A stretch of 64,000 nt of DNA from CAMEGH01 sp052103595. Lineage in GTDB: Bacteria > Patescibacteriota > Saccharimonadia > Saccharimonadales > Saccharimonadaceae. The stretch covers positions 248,001 through 312,000 of the forward strand of contig JBQEKC010000001.1 in NCBI GenBank assembly GCA_052103595.1. The letters run 5' to 3'. The translations under genes and the position numbers were made by a program. Of this stretch, positions 43,501 through 51,427 are shown piece by piece; positions within the stretch are counted from its first letter, which is position 1; each line of letters opens with the position of its first letter. The notes beneath the pieces were generated by a model. It was not told the origin of the DNA. It saw only the letters and a list, made by a program, of their open reading frames with translations, and did not search any database.

Positions 43501-44388
43501 GGTAAGTGTCAATGAACCTGGTTCAATACCAGCAGCTTCCATCCCTTCAAGCACCTTAAGGCGCTTCAAAAGCTTCTTTTCACGTTGACCCTTTGCACCT
43601 TCAACTTCTTCTGAAAGTTCGCGGATCAGCTCTGGGAGCTTAATTTCGTCGAGCAAACGCTTGAGCGCACCACCACCCATACCAACTTCGATGATTTCTT
43701 CATACTCTTCTGGCAAGTTACGGTAGTCGGTTTCATTCATGATAGAACCCTTTACCAGGCTATCAAGCTGTGACTTCTTAACATTGTAGTTGTCGTTAAG
43801 TTCTTCGACTTCACGACTTTGAGCTTCAGCCAATTGCTTAACGTCAGCGCCTTCAACTTCCGCTTCTTTTTCGTAACGAATTTTGATGGCAGCACGTGCA
43901 GCTTCAGTTTCTGCTTCAAGATCAGCCAAGAATTGTTCTTGCTTTTCGGTATCAACCGCAAGCACTACATAGCTTGCAAAGTAGGCTACACGTTCAAGGT
44001 TACGAACGGTCATGCCAAGCAACAAGCTCATCGCGCTTGGCGTACCACGCATAAACCAAATGTGTGCAACTGGGCTGGCAAGTTCAATGTGACCCATGCG
44101 TTCACGGCGAACGATAGACTTTGTCACGAGCTCGCCGTTTTTATCTACCGCAGTTTCGCGTGAACGAACGCCTTTGAGCTTGCTGTCGTGCGGGTTGATA
44201 TCCTTGACTGGACCAAAGATACGCTCACAGAACAAGCCGTCGCGTTCTGGTTTTTGGGTACGATAGTTAATCGTTTCTGGCTTGGTTACTTCACCGTGGC
44301 TCCACTTTAGGATGTCACTTGAACTTGCAACGGCCAGGCGCACTGCGTCAAAATCTGCGATACCTGTGCTTGGAACTACTCGCGACAT
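40558..44388 (-). CDS. rpoC: RNA polymerase beta-prime subunit lacking zinc-site cysteines
   Basis: The start at ATG 44388 (AAGGAGG just upstream, inside the rpoB end) gives 1276 residues; 20 further upstream in-frame codons overlap rpoB and are not used. Catalytic NADYDGDQMAVHLP binds Mg2+. The bridge-helix/trigger-loop region includes QSVGEPGTQLTLNTFHSSG. Unusually, both zinc sites have lost their cysteines: after FCERIFGPVKD the four-Cys N-terminal ribbon is replaced by DSKLKGVRSRETAVDKNGE, and the second site reads VLSTNNLRGIPRKSYG where the family has CETEYGVCAKCYG-like. Only three Cys occur in the whole protein, none at zinc positions. Confidence 0.98.
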   Translation of the reverse strand: MSRVVPSTGIADFDAVRLAVASSSDILKWSHGEVTKPETINYRTQKPERDGLFCERIFGPVKDINPHDSKLKGVRSRETAVDKNGELVTKSIVRRERMGHIELASPVAHIWFMRGTPSAMSLLLGMTVRNLERVAYFASYVVLAVDTEKQEQFLADLEAETEAARAAIKIRYEKEAEVEGADVKQLAEAQSREVEELNDNYNVKKSQLDSLVKGSIMNETDYRNLPEEYEEIIEVGMGGGALKRLLDEIKLPELIRELSEEVEGAKGQREKKLLKRLKVLEGMEAAGIEPGSLTLTVLPVIPPDLRPMVQLTGGRFATSDLNDLYRRVINRNNRLKKLIGLNAPEVICRNEMRMLQEAVDALIDNSAARGNRAVNATGGRRRLKSMSDQLKGKQGRFRQNLLGKRVDYSGRSVIVVGPKLKIHQCGLPKQMAFELFKPFIISWLLKHEYAHNIRSATRLIEAGEAVVWDALDEVIKDKYVLLNRAPSLHRLSIQAFQPVLVEGKAIQLHPLVANGFNADYDGDQMAVHLPLSADAQKEARELMSATNNLLKPADGSPVLNISQDIVLGNYYLTYDKPSAQIKERKAFSSVYEAEMAYDNGVIELQTPIRVQAKGEIRDTTLGRVFFNEILPADYPYDNNVQNKKQLKKVLARIFDKYGAEETAKTADRMKGQAFRFATTAAISTGKDDYLSFDEISEFVAEGDAKAALISEQFDEGLVTEEERYNLTVNTWRAVDGKVTDFLKEQLAHMDTSISVMVDSGARGDISNVKLASAMIGIQVDAANREIELPIRSNFKHGLSSLEAFVATRGARKGLIDTALKTADSGYLTRRLVDVSQDVFTVEDQAGDDEGYVIYRSETEETMIDFGNRLVGRYAAKNVPGHVNADELITRDIADAIDNDDSIKEVTIQNVLSTNNLRGIPRKSYGIDMSTGKLVDNSQPVGVIAAQSVGEPGTQLTLNTFHSSGVAGSDITQGLPRVEELFEARSPKGQAYVTEVTGTVDLWEDGKKYIVQITPESGKVEKIELGERKPAVKNGSNVKVGDVIATGEKGTAPIVAPFDGVVEATDDMLVIAANASAPSRYEIPGNMQLVVKANDYVEAGDRLTAGSLNLQDLMRLKGTQATQRYIINEILRIYAAQGQDVADKHLEIIVRQMFSRVQIEDSGDSAFVTGDIVSKAAVVDENAKLAEEGKALVAYKQLLLGITKVSIWSDSFLSAASFQDTTRVLINAATSGRVDHLHGLKENVIIGRKIPVGTGAISEEETADIDDIVVDEDLNEA

Positions 44389-44389
44389 A

Positions 44390-47300
44390 TTACGCCTCCT
44401 CCTTATATTCAGCTTCTTCAGCTGCTTGTTGTTCATTTTCTTGTTCACTCAGTTCTTCGAGAGAGATACCACCATCTTCAAGATCGCCTTCAACTTCGAC
44501 TTCTTCAGTACGAACAGTTGGCGCGTCTTCACCAGTTCCCATTGAAGTACCAGCAATCACGCCGTCAGCATCTGTCACAATGTCGATGTCACCGTCACCG
44601 TCAACATCTTCCATCAGGTCAACGCGCAGACCAAGACCTTGCAATTCTTTCACAAGAACGTTGAATGATTCAGGTAGCTTAGGGCCAACAATCGGTTCAT
44701 CCTTGATGATTGATTCGTACGCCTTCGCACGTCCGTAGACATCGTCAGACTTGATCGTGAGCATTTCCTGCAAGGTTGCAGCGGCACCGTATGCTTCGAG
44801 CGCCCAGACCTCCATCTCACCGAATCGCTGACCACCGTTCTGTGCTTTACCACCAAGTGGCTGCTGGGTGACCATCGTGTATGGACCAGTTGAACGAGCG
44901 TGGATTTTGTCTGTCACCATGTGATGCAGCTTAATCATGTGCATCACACCAACGGTTGTACGTTCTTCAAACTGTTCACCAGTTCGGCCGTCTGTTAGTT
45001 GTACTTTACCGTCACGTGGGAAGCCAGCTTTTTCAAGCTCGTCAGAAATTGTTTCGTCTGACACGCCGTTAAATGGTGGCGTTGCAACGCGGTAACCAAG
45101 TGCCTTCGCAGCCATACCAAGATGTGTTTCGAACAGCTGACCAATATTCATACGGCTCGGGACACCAAGTGGGTTCAAAATCACGTCGATCGGCGTACCG
45201 TCTTCCATGAATGGCATATCTTCTACTGGGAGAATTCGTGCCACCACACCCTTGTTACCGTGACGACCAGCGAGCTTGTCACCAACCATAATCTTGCGGG
45301 TTTGCGCTACAAAGATTTGGATTTGCTTGAGTACTCCGGCCTTCAGTTCATGGCCGTTTTCACGGCTAAAGATACGAACGCCAACTACTTTACCACCACC
45401 GGTATTGTTCATGCGCTGTGAAGTATCGCGAACGTCTTTGGCTTTTTCACCAAAGATGGCGCGCAGCAGGCGTTCTTCGCTTGAAAGCTCTTGTTCACCC
45501 TTCGGTGTGATCTTTCCAACCAACACATCACCAGCTTTTACTTCAGAACCAACTTGCACGATTCCTTCTTCATCAAGGTGACGAAGGCTGTGTTCGTTTA
45601 CGTTCGGGATATCGCGAGTAATTTGCTCGTTACCAAGCTTGGTTTCGCGTACTTCCACCATGTAATCTTTAATGTTGATGCTTGTAAGGTCGTCATCTTG
45701 TACGAGACGGTTGCTAATAATGATCGCGTCGTCCATGTTGTAACCACCCCATGGCATAAACGCCACGCGGAGGTCGCGACCTGGGGCAATTTCGCCATCA
45801 GCGATCGAAGCACCTTCAATCAGCACGTCACCCTTCTTGACCTTTTGGCCACGCATAGCACGCGTTTTTTGGTTGATTGAACGGTCGTCGTTGCTCTTAT
45901 CAAAGTGGACAACGTTGTATTTCTTCACACCATCAGCGTATTTTACTTCAACAACATCACCATCTGCACGAATCACTTCACCGTCAGCTTCTGCAACGAT
46001 CAATTGGCTTGAGTTACGAGCAATTTCTTTCTCGATACCAGTACCAACCGTGGCAGGTTCTGGTGAGATCAGTGGCACAGCCTGGCGTTGCATGTTTGAA
46101 CCGGTCAATGATCGGTCAATACGGTTCTTCTCAATAAATGGCACGAGTGAGGCGGTTGAACCAAGAATCTGCTTGTGCGCAGCGTCCATCAGCGTCACTT
46201 CTGTTACATCAGACATACCTGGCTGCATTTCGATACGAGCGTTCACACGTTCGTCGGCAAATGTACCGTCATCGTTAAGTGCTTCACCAGCGTCAGCGAT
46301 AACTTCGGTGCGTTCTTGTGCGGCATCAAGGTAGACAACTTCGTCAGTTACTTTACCGTTCTTTACACGAAGATATGGCGTTTCAATAAAGCCGTATTCG
46401 TTTACGCGAGCGTAGGTTGCAAGGTTGAGCACGAGGCCAATGTTAGCACCTTCTGGTGTTTCCACCGAACAAAGGCGTCCATAGTGTGTTGGGTGGGCGT
46501 CACGAACGTCAAAGCCGGCGCGTTCACGTGAAAGACCACCAGGACCCATTGAGCTCAAGCGGCGCTTGTGGCTCAGTTCGGCAAGTGGGTTGGTTTCGTC
46601 CATCAACTGTGAAAGCTGTGAGCTGGCGAAGAATTCGCGCACTGCAGCGACCACTGGGCGAGCGTTAATCAGCTGACCAGGGGTAACATTTTCGATATCG
46701 CTCATGCTCATACGATCCATGGCGTTTCGTTGCATACGAAGCATACCAACGCGGAACTGGCGTGCTACAAGTTCACCAACGAGGTTAACACGGCGGTTTG
46801 AAAGTGAATCGATGTCATCTGGTGCATCCTGCGTATTGTTAAGGCGAATCAATTCTTTAATGATAGCGATAAGGTCGCTCATCTGGAAAACACGGTTTTC
46901 GGTCGTGTTTGGCAAATCGATTCCAAGACGTTGGTTGATTTTGTAGCGGCCAACACGGCTGTAATCAAATCGCTTGAAATCAAAGAACATACGTTCAATC
47001 ATTGAACGAGCGTTGTCAACGGTTGCCAAATCACCTGGACGAAGGCGGCGGTAGACTTCAATCAAGGCTTCGTTTGAACCACGTGAGGTATCTTTTTCAA
47101 GGGTGGCTTGAATGTAGTTTGTATCCCCAGTGTCAACATCAGCGAACAATTCTTTAATTTCGCTTGACTTGCCGTGACCAAGAGCGCGGAGCAATGTCGT
47201 AACAGGCAGCTTACGGCGACGGTCGATCTTTACGTAAATCACGCCGTTTGAGGCAGTTTCGAACTCGAGCCATGCACCACGGCCAGGAATCAACTTTGCG

Positions 47301-47767
47301 CCGTAGTTGTTGTGTCCAGCGACCGTATCAGCGGTAAAGAACACACCGCTTGAACGAATCAGCTGGCTTACGACCACACGTTCGGTACCGTTTACAATAA
47401 ACGTTCCGCGTTCGGTCATCCATGGGTAGTCACCAAGGTAGATTTCTGATTCTTTTACTTCGCCGGTTACCTTATTGGTAAGTTCAACGTTCACATGCAG
47501 TGGCGCGTCGAAGGTGATGTTGTTTTCTTTTGCAAATCGCTCAGGATTTTTTGGGTCTTGGAACGCGTATTCTTTAAAACGCAGTTCAAGTTTTTGCCCG
47601 GTGTAATCCTCAATCGGGTTTAGTTCCGCAAAAATCTCGCCCAAACCAGTTTCGACGAACTCTTTCCAAGAGTCCTTCTGGTGAGCGATGAGATCTGGGA
47701 TTGGTAACGCTGTGTCGTCTGCCGTGAAAAACACACGTTCAGACACCTTAGGTGACGTTTTTGCCAT
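44390..47767 (-). CDS. rpoB: RNA polymerase beta subunit
   Basis: The 1125-residue protein has the beta landmarks WLEFETASNGVIYVKIDRRR and the rifampicin region FFASSQLSQLMDETNPLAEL, SHKRRLSSMGPGGLSRERAG, HPTHYGRLCSVETPEGANIG. Asp, His and Ser at the common resistance positions are wild-type. Catalytic-core segments RMNIGQLFETHLG and MEVWALEAYGAAATLQEML follow. About 70 extra acidic residues end the protein (EDVDGDGDIDIVTDADG, EELSEQENEQQAAEEAEYKE). rpoC starts 2 bases downstream. L10 and L12 genes are not upstream. Confidence 0.98.
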   Translation of the reverse strand: MAKTSPKVSERVFFTADDTALPIPDLIAHQKDSWKEFVETGLGEIFAELNPIEDYTGQKLELRFKEYAFQDPKNPERFAKENNITFDAPLHVNVELTNKVTGEVKESEIYLGDYPWMTERGTFIVNGTERVVVSQLIRSSGVFFTADTVAGHNNYGAKLIPGRGAWLEFETASNGVIYVKIDRRRKLPVTTLLRALGHGKSSEIKELFADVDTGDTNYIQATLEKDTSRGSNEALIEVYRRLRPGDLATVDNARSMIERMFFDFKRFDYSRVGRYKINQRLGIDLPNTTENRVFQMSDLIAIIKELIRLNNTQDAPDDIDSLSNRRVNLVGELVARQFRVGMLRMQRNAMDRMSMSDIENVTPGQLINARPVVAAVREFFASSQLSQLMDETNPLAELSHKRRLSSMGPGGLSRERAGFDVRDAHPTHYGRLCSVETPEGANIGLVLNLATYARVNEYGFIETPYLRVKNGKVTDEVVYLDAAQERTEVIADAGEALNDDGTFADERVNARIEMQPGMSDVTEVTLMDAAHKQILGSTASLVPFIEKNRIDRSLTGSNMQRQAVPLISPEPATVGTGIEKEIARNSSQLIVAEADGEVIRADGDVVEVKYADGVKKYNVVHFDKSNDDRSINQKTRAMRGQKVKKGDVLIEGASIADGEIAPGRDLRVAFMPWGGYNMDDAIIISNRLVQDDDLTSINIKDYMVEVRETKLGNEQITRDIPNVNEHSLRHLDEEGIVQVGSEVKAGDVLVGKITPKGEQELSSEERLLRAIFGEKAKDVRDTSQRMNNTGGGKVVGVRIFSRENGHELKAGVLKQIQIFVAQTRKIMVGDKLAGRHGNKGVVARILPVEDMPFMEDGTPIDVILNPLGVPSRMNIGQLFETHLGMAAKALGYRVATPPFNGVSDETISDELEKAGFPRDGKVQLTDGRTGEQFEERTTVGVMHMIKLHHMVTDKIHARSTGPYTMVTQQPLGGKAQNGGQRFGEMEVWALEAYGAAATLQEMLTIKSDDVYGRAKAYESIIKDEPIVGPKLPESFNVLVKELQGLGLRVDLMEDVDGDGDIDIVTDADGVIAGTSMGTGEDAPTVRTEEVEVEGDLEDGGISLEELSEQENEQQAAEEAEYKEEA

Positions 47768-47779
47768 CTTTGCTCCTCG

Positions 47780-47873
47780 CAGTTAATTTGTTGGTGAATC
47801 GATTCGGCGCCGAAGAATCTCTGTCCTCAGTTGTAAACACGTACGATGCCGGACGTACGAGCACAATTAACTG
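47780..47873 (-). promoter_or_regulatory. structured 5' leader of the rpoBC operon
   Basis: On the minus strand CAGTTAATT (47865-47873) pairs perfectly with AATTAACTG (47780-47788), closing a 94-base domain. Inside are a CGTACG / CGTACG stem (47840-47859) and a GATTC / GAATC stem with a TTCGGCGCC loop (47801-47819), giving a three-way junction that ends next to the GAGGAG Shine-Dalgarno. Confidence 0.6.
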
Positions 47874-47896
47874 AAGTTCCACTACTTCTTAGTGCC

Positions 47897-47925
47897 ATTG
47901 TACCGTATTTTTATGCAAATAACAA
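47897..47925 (-). promoter_or_regulatory. promoter of rpoBC
   Basis: Minus strand: TTGTTA (47920-47925), 17-base spacer, TACAAT (47897-47902). The transcript start leaves about 125 bases of leader. Confidence 0.72.
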
Positions 47926-47974
47926 GCCGTCACACGTACCGGACAGAGCAGTTCATAGCATGCGATTTCTTCGG

Positions 47975-48592
47975 TTATTTCTTTTTCTTCGGTGAAGGAG
48001 TGGCGCCAATAATTTCGTCAATAAGGCCATATTGCTTGGCTTCAGCTGCGCTCATCCAAAAATCACGGTCAACATCTTTTTCAATTTTACTCAATTTCTG
48101 ACCAGTGTTTTTTGCCAAAATTTCGTTCAATTGCTGCTTAAGATACAAGCCTTCTTTTAGGGCAATCTCTTGATCGCTAATCTTCCCCTGTGTGCCGCTT
48201 GATGGCTGATGAATCATAATGCGACTACTTGGCAGCGCTACACGCTTGCCTTTCGTACCGCTACTAAGCAAAAACGCACCCATACTTGCCTGCAGCCCAA
48301 TACCAATGGTTTGTACATCTGGCGTAATGTATTGAATCGTGTCATAAATTGCCAACCCATCATACACGCTACCGCCCGGGCTATTGATGTAAAGCTTGAT
48401 ATCTTTTTCTGGATCAGCGTACGCCAAGTGTAGTAGCTGCGCCACAACTAAATTGGCCGTATGTTCATTCACATCTTCACCAAGAAAAATCACGCGCTCG
48501 TTAAGTAAACGGCTGTAAATATCAAATGCACGCTCGCCTTCATGCGACTTTTCAATAACTGTTGGGACAAGATAATCGTTGGGTTTATACAT
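47975..48592 (-). CDS. clpP: ATP-dependent Clp protease proteolytic subunit
   Basis: The start at ATG 48592 gives 205 residues. The Ser protease core shows [59 protein letters not shown] (nucleophile Ser in ASMGA) and [15 protein letters not shown] (catalytic His), with Asp in [13 protein letters not shown]. It forms the tetradecameric degradation chamber used with ClpX or ClpC. TATACT (minus, 48599-48604) is 6 bases before the ATG (leaderless), and a CIRCE-like operator lies directly upstream. Confidence 0.98.
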   Translation of the reverse strand: MYKPNDYLVPTVIEKSHEGERAFDIYSRLLNERVIFLGEDVNEHTANLVVAQLLHLAYADPEKDIKLYINSPGGSVYDGLAIYDTIQYITPDVQTIGIGLQASMGAFLLSSGTKGKRVALPSSRIMIHQPSSGTQGKISDQEIALKEGLYLKQQLNEILAKNTGQKLSKIEKDVDRDFWMSAAEAKQYGLIDEIIGATPSPKKKK

Positions 48593-48611
48593 ATTTTCAG
48601 TATACAAGAAA

Positions 48612-48638
48612 ATAGCACTCGTTGCAATTGAGTGCTAA
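48612..48638. promoter_or_regulatory. CIRCE element (HrcA operator) before clpP
   Basis: Arms ATAGCACTC and GAGTGCTAA separated by 9 bases match the CIRCE consensus TTAGCACTC-N9-GAGTGCTAA in 17 of 18 arm bases. It covers the -35 position of the clpP promoter. On the minus strand the same hairpin followed by TTTTCTTG could also end tig transcription. Confidence 0.8.
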
Positions 48639-48657
48639 ATTCTCTTTTACCCGGCGA

Positions 48658-49941
48658 CTATTTCGTGTTGAGTTCTACCAATTTTGCAATGGTTTTATCG
48701 GTCAACAAACGGTTAGCGATATCACGTTGGGCTTCTGGTGACTTCAGCTGTTCACGCACTTCGTCGTTTGGATATTGCGTACCAAGTTGGTTCATCTTTT
48801 CAAGCAATTCTTCTTGCGTTGCTTCGATCTTCATCACCTTACTGAGTTCCGCAAGCACAAGGCCAGCCTTCACGCGGCGCACGGCAGCATCTTTCGCTTC
48901 AGTGTTCAGCCAGTCTTCTTTATCTTTGAAGTTCTTTTCGGCCAAGTAGTTATCGAGTGTCAGCCCGCGATACATCAAGTTTTGCGTCATATCTTGTTCA
49001 ATTGAGCGCATTTGATCTTGCACCAAAATTTCTGGCACAGGCACGGTCGACTTGTCGACCACTTCGCTCACAAGCGCATCTTTAAACTTTTCGTTAGCTT
49101 CGTTCTCTTTTTGCTGTGTAATTTCGCGTTTAATATCATCTTCCAGCTCTTTTACCGTCTTGAACGGACCAGCTTTCGCCGCAAGTTCGTCGGTTAGTTC
49201 TGGTTCGACGACCTCTTTTACTTCGTTAATAGTCGTCGTAAATACCACGTCAGCGCCCTTAAGGTCTTCAACATGATAGGTTTTCGGGAAGGTTACTTTA
49301 AGATCAAATGTTTCGCCCTTTTTCTTACCAACAATACCTTCTTCAAACCCAGGAATAAAGCTATTGCTACCAATCACGAGGTCGTATTTTTCGCCCTTAC
49401 CACCGTCAAATGCAACGCCATCTTTTTTACCTTCAAAGTCGATGTTGACTTCATCACCATTCTTTACTGCACGATCAACTGGCTTCTTTTCAGCAAAGCC
49501 TTGCTTAACGCGGCCAATGATTTCATCGACGTCTTTCTTAGCCACCTTTACCGCTTCTGGCTTAGCAGTCAGCTTCTTGTAGTCACCAAGGGTAATCTTT
49601 GGCAAGATTTCAGACTCAGCCACGAATTCTAGCTCGCTCCCTGGAACAAACTTCTTCACTTCTACTTCTGGGCGATCCAGCGCCTGAAGCTCTTCGCTCA
49701 TAAACGCATCGGCAACTGCTTTTGAAAGCGCCTGCTCTAACGTTTGCTGAGCAAGCGTATCTGGGTTAACGTGCTTAGCTGCAACGCTGGCAGGTACTTT
49801 TCCTTTACGAAAACCAGGGACCTTAATTTCGCGGCCAATTTTCGTCAAAGCAACCTGTTCGGCGTCGTTCAACTCTTTAGTATCTAAAGTAACGGTAATC
49901 GCTACCTTTGTGTCGGATAGGTGTTTTACAGATTTCTTCAT
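48658..49941 (-). CDS. tig: trigger factor
   Basis: The 427-residue ribosome-bound chaperone has the ribosome-binding motif GREIKVPGFRKGKVPASVAA, an FKBP-type PPIase domain with VNIDFEGKKDGVAFDGGKGE and NSFIPGFEEGIVGKKKGETF, then a helical C-terminal domain with KAGLVLAELSKVMKIEATQE. TATAAT (minus, 49950-49955) lies 8 bases before the ATG, implying a leaderless mRNA. It works with L23, which is present here. Confidence 0.97.
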   Translation of the reverse strand: MKKSVKHLSDTKVAITVTLDTKELNDAEQVALTKIGREIKVPGFRKGKVPASVAAKHVNPDTLAQQTLEQALSKAVADAFMSEELQALDRPEVEVKKFVPGSELEFVAESEILPKITLGDYKKLTAKPEAVKVAKKDVDEIIGRVKQGFAEKKPVDRAVKNGDEVNIDFEGKKDGVAFDGGKGEKYDLVIGSNSFIPGFEEGIVGKKKGETFDLKVTFPKTYHVEDLKGADVVFTTTINEVKEVVEPELTDELAAKAGPFKTVKELEDDIKREITQQKENEANEKFKDALVSEVVDKSTVPVPEILVQDQMRSIEQDMTQNLMYRGLTLDNYLAEKNFKDKEDWLNTEAKDAAVRRVKAGLVLAELSKVMKIEATQEELLEKMNQLGTQYPNDEVREQLKSPEAQRDIANRLLTDKTIAKLVELNTK

Positions 49942-49994
49942 ATCTGTTTATTATAGCAGCGTTCAGAGGTAATGAAAAGGTGGGACGCTAAAAA

Positions 49995-51335
49995 CTAGCC
50001 AATTAGCTCGTCGATGTCATCGCCGCTCGTGCGATTACGTTCGTCTGCCAGGCGCACGACGAGGCGTTCAAACGACAATCGCTCTTCTTTTGCAGTCGCC
50101 ATTTCTTTGAGGTTATAGAAGCGTTCTTTTAGCTCCTCTTCGCCAACAAAAATCATAAACGGTACTTGTCGCTTCACAATTGCTTTAATTTGCTTATCAA
50201 TTTTTCGTCCGCTAATATCAACTTCGATATTCAGGCCTTCATTGCGAAGTTCGGCCGCCAATGCTACTGCGCCATCTATTGCATCGCCGAGCACAACGAT
50301 ACTTGCGTCGGTAGCGGGGCGCAATTGCGGCAATAAGTGATGCGTTTCAAGGAAAAGTAATAACGGCGTTAGCCCTGGTGCAAACCCAACTGTTGGCACA
50401 GCATCGACACCGAAGAGACCGACCAAGCCATCGTATCGACCGCCGCCAAACATACTACGGTTGTTTTCTGGCGCTTTATCGATGACTTCAAACACCATGC
50501 CCGTATAATAGTCGAGTCCACGCATAAGTGTTGCATCGAACTGCGCGTTTCTTACGCCAGCCTTTTCAAGGAGCTGGAAGATGTCACGGATTTCTTTAAA
50601 CACGTCGCTGTCTTTTAGTTCTGAGGGGAGTTCCTTAATGGTCGTAGCGCTAAGAATCGCAGCAATTTTGCCAAGGCCTTGCTTCGCTGCCTCTTCGCCA
50701 AAAATTTCTGTTGCCTGCGCCTTAAAATCATCTGGCGTGATTTTGTTCTTGCGGTCAAATAGCTTCATCATCAGGTGTGATTGTACGGCATCGAGCTGGA
50801 AATAATCACTCATCATGTGGTTAATAAAGCTGCGGTGGTTAACCTTGATTTCAAACATATCGTCGTGTGCGCCAAATGCCTTGAGAGATTCGTAACCAAT
50901 CGCAATAATTTCTGCGTCGGCGCGAACAGAATCTACCCCAAACATATCAACGTTGAGCTGCCAAAACTCGCGTTCGCGGCCACGCTGTGGGCGTTCATAG
51001 CGCATAAAGTTTGCAATAGAAAATAGTCGTGCAGGGTAACCAAGTTCTTGTCGGCGAGCCGCCACCATACGACTAATACTTGGGGTCATCTCTGGGCGAA
51101 TTGCCACCGTGCGCCCGCCACGGTCTTCAAATGCGTACGTCTGCTCACCAGCTAATTCTTGCCCACTTTTTGCCGTATACACGTCAAGCGGCTCAAGTAG
51201 CGGTGCACCGTATTCTTCGTATCCGTGGCGTTGGACAACCTTTTTCCAGGTGTCAAAAATATAGGTTTGTAAACGCTTTTCTTCTGGGTAGAAGTCGCGT
51301 GTTCCTTTGTACGGTTGCGAAGATAGTGTTGTCAT
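49995..51335 (-). CDS. hisS: histidyl-tRNA synthetase
   Basis: The 446-residue class II synthetase shows motif 1 (APLLEPLDVYTAKSGQELAG), motif 2 (RMVAARRQELGYPARLFSIA, then FMRYERPQRGREREFWQLNV), the histidine-specific LDYYTGMVFEVIDKAPENNR and motif 3 (PTVGFAPGLTPLLLFLE). A C-terminal anticodon-binding domain follows. TATAAT (minus, 51341-51346) is 5 bases from the ATG; leaderless. Confidence 0.97.
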   Translation of the reverse strand: MTTLSSQPYKGTRDFYPEEKRLQTYIFDTWKKVVQRHGYEEYGAPLLEPLDVYTAKSGQELAGEQTYAFEDRGGRTVAIRPEMTPSISRMVAARRQELGYPARLFSIANFMRYERPQRGREREFWQLNVDMFGVDSVRADAEIIAIGYESLKAFGAHDDMFEIKVNHRSFINHMMSDYFQLDAVQSHLMMKLFDRKNKITPDDFKAQATEIFGEEAAKQGLGKIAAILSATTIKELPSELKDSDVFKEIRDIFQLLEKAGVRNAQFDATLMRGLDYYTGMVFEVIDKAPENNRSMFGGGRYDGLVGLFGVDAVPTVGFAPGLTPLLLFLETHHLLPQLRPATDASIVVLGDAIDGAVALAAELRNEGLNIEVDISGRKIDKQIKAIVKRQVPFMIFVGEEELKERFYNLKEMATAKEERLSFERLVVRLADERNRTSGDDIDELIG

Positions 51336-51381
51336 ACTAAATTATATTGTTGCATATTTTACACAAAAATACAAGCAAAAG

Positions 51382-51410
51382 CAAAACCCCCTCATGCTGC
51401 ATGAGAGGGT
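51382..51410 (-). terminator. terminator of the LPxTG protein gene
   Basis: Minus-strand stem CCCTCTCATG / CATGAGGGGG is followed by TTTTGC. Confidence 0.85.
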
Positions 51411-51427
51411 GTATGGTTGCTTATGTC

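Noticed and set aside
44389..44448. Upstream start for rpoC giving 20 more residues
   Set aside because: It would overlap the rpoB end and lacks homology; AAGGAGG lies right before ATG 44388.
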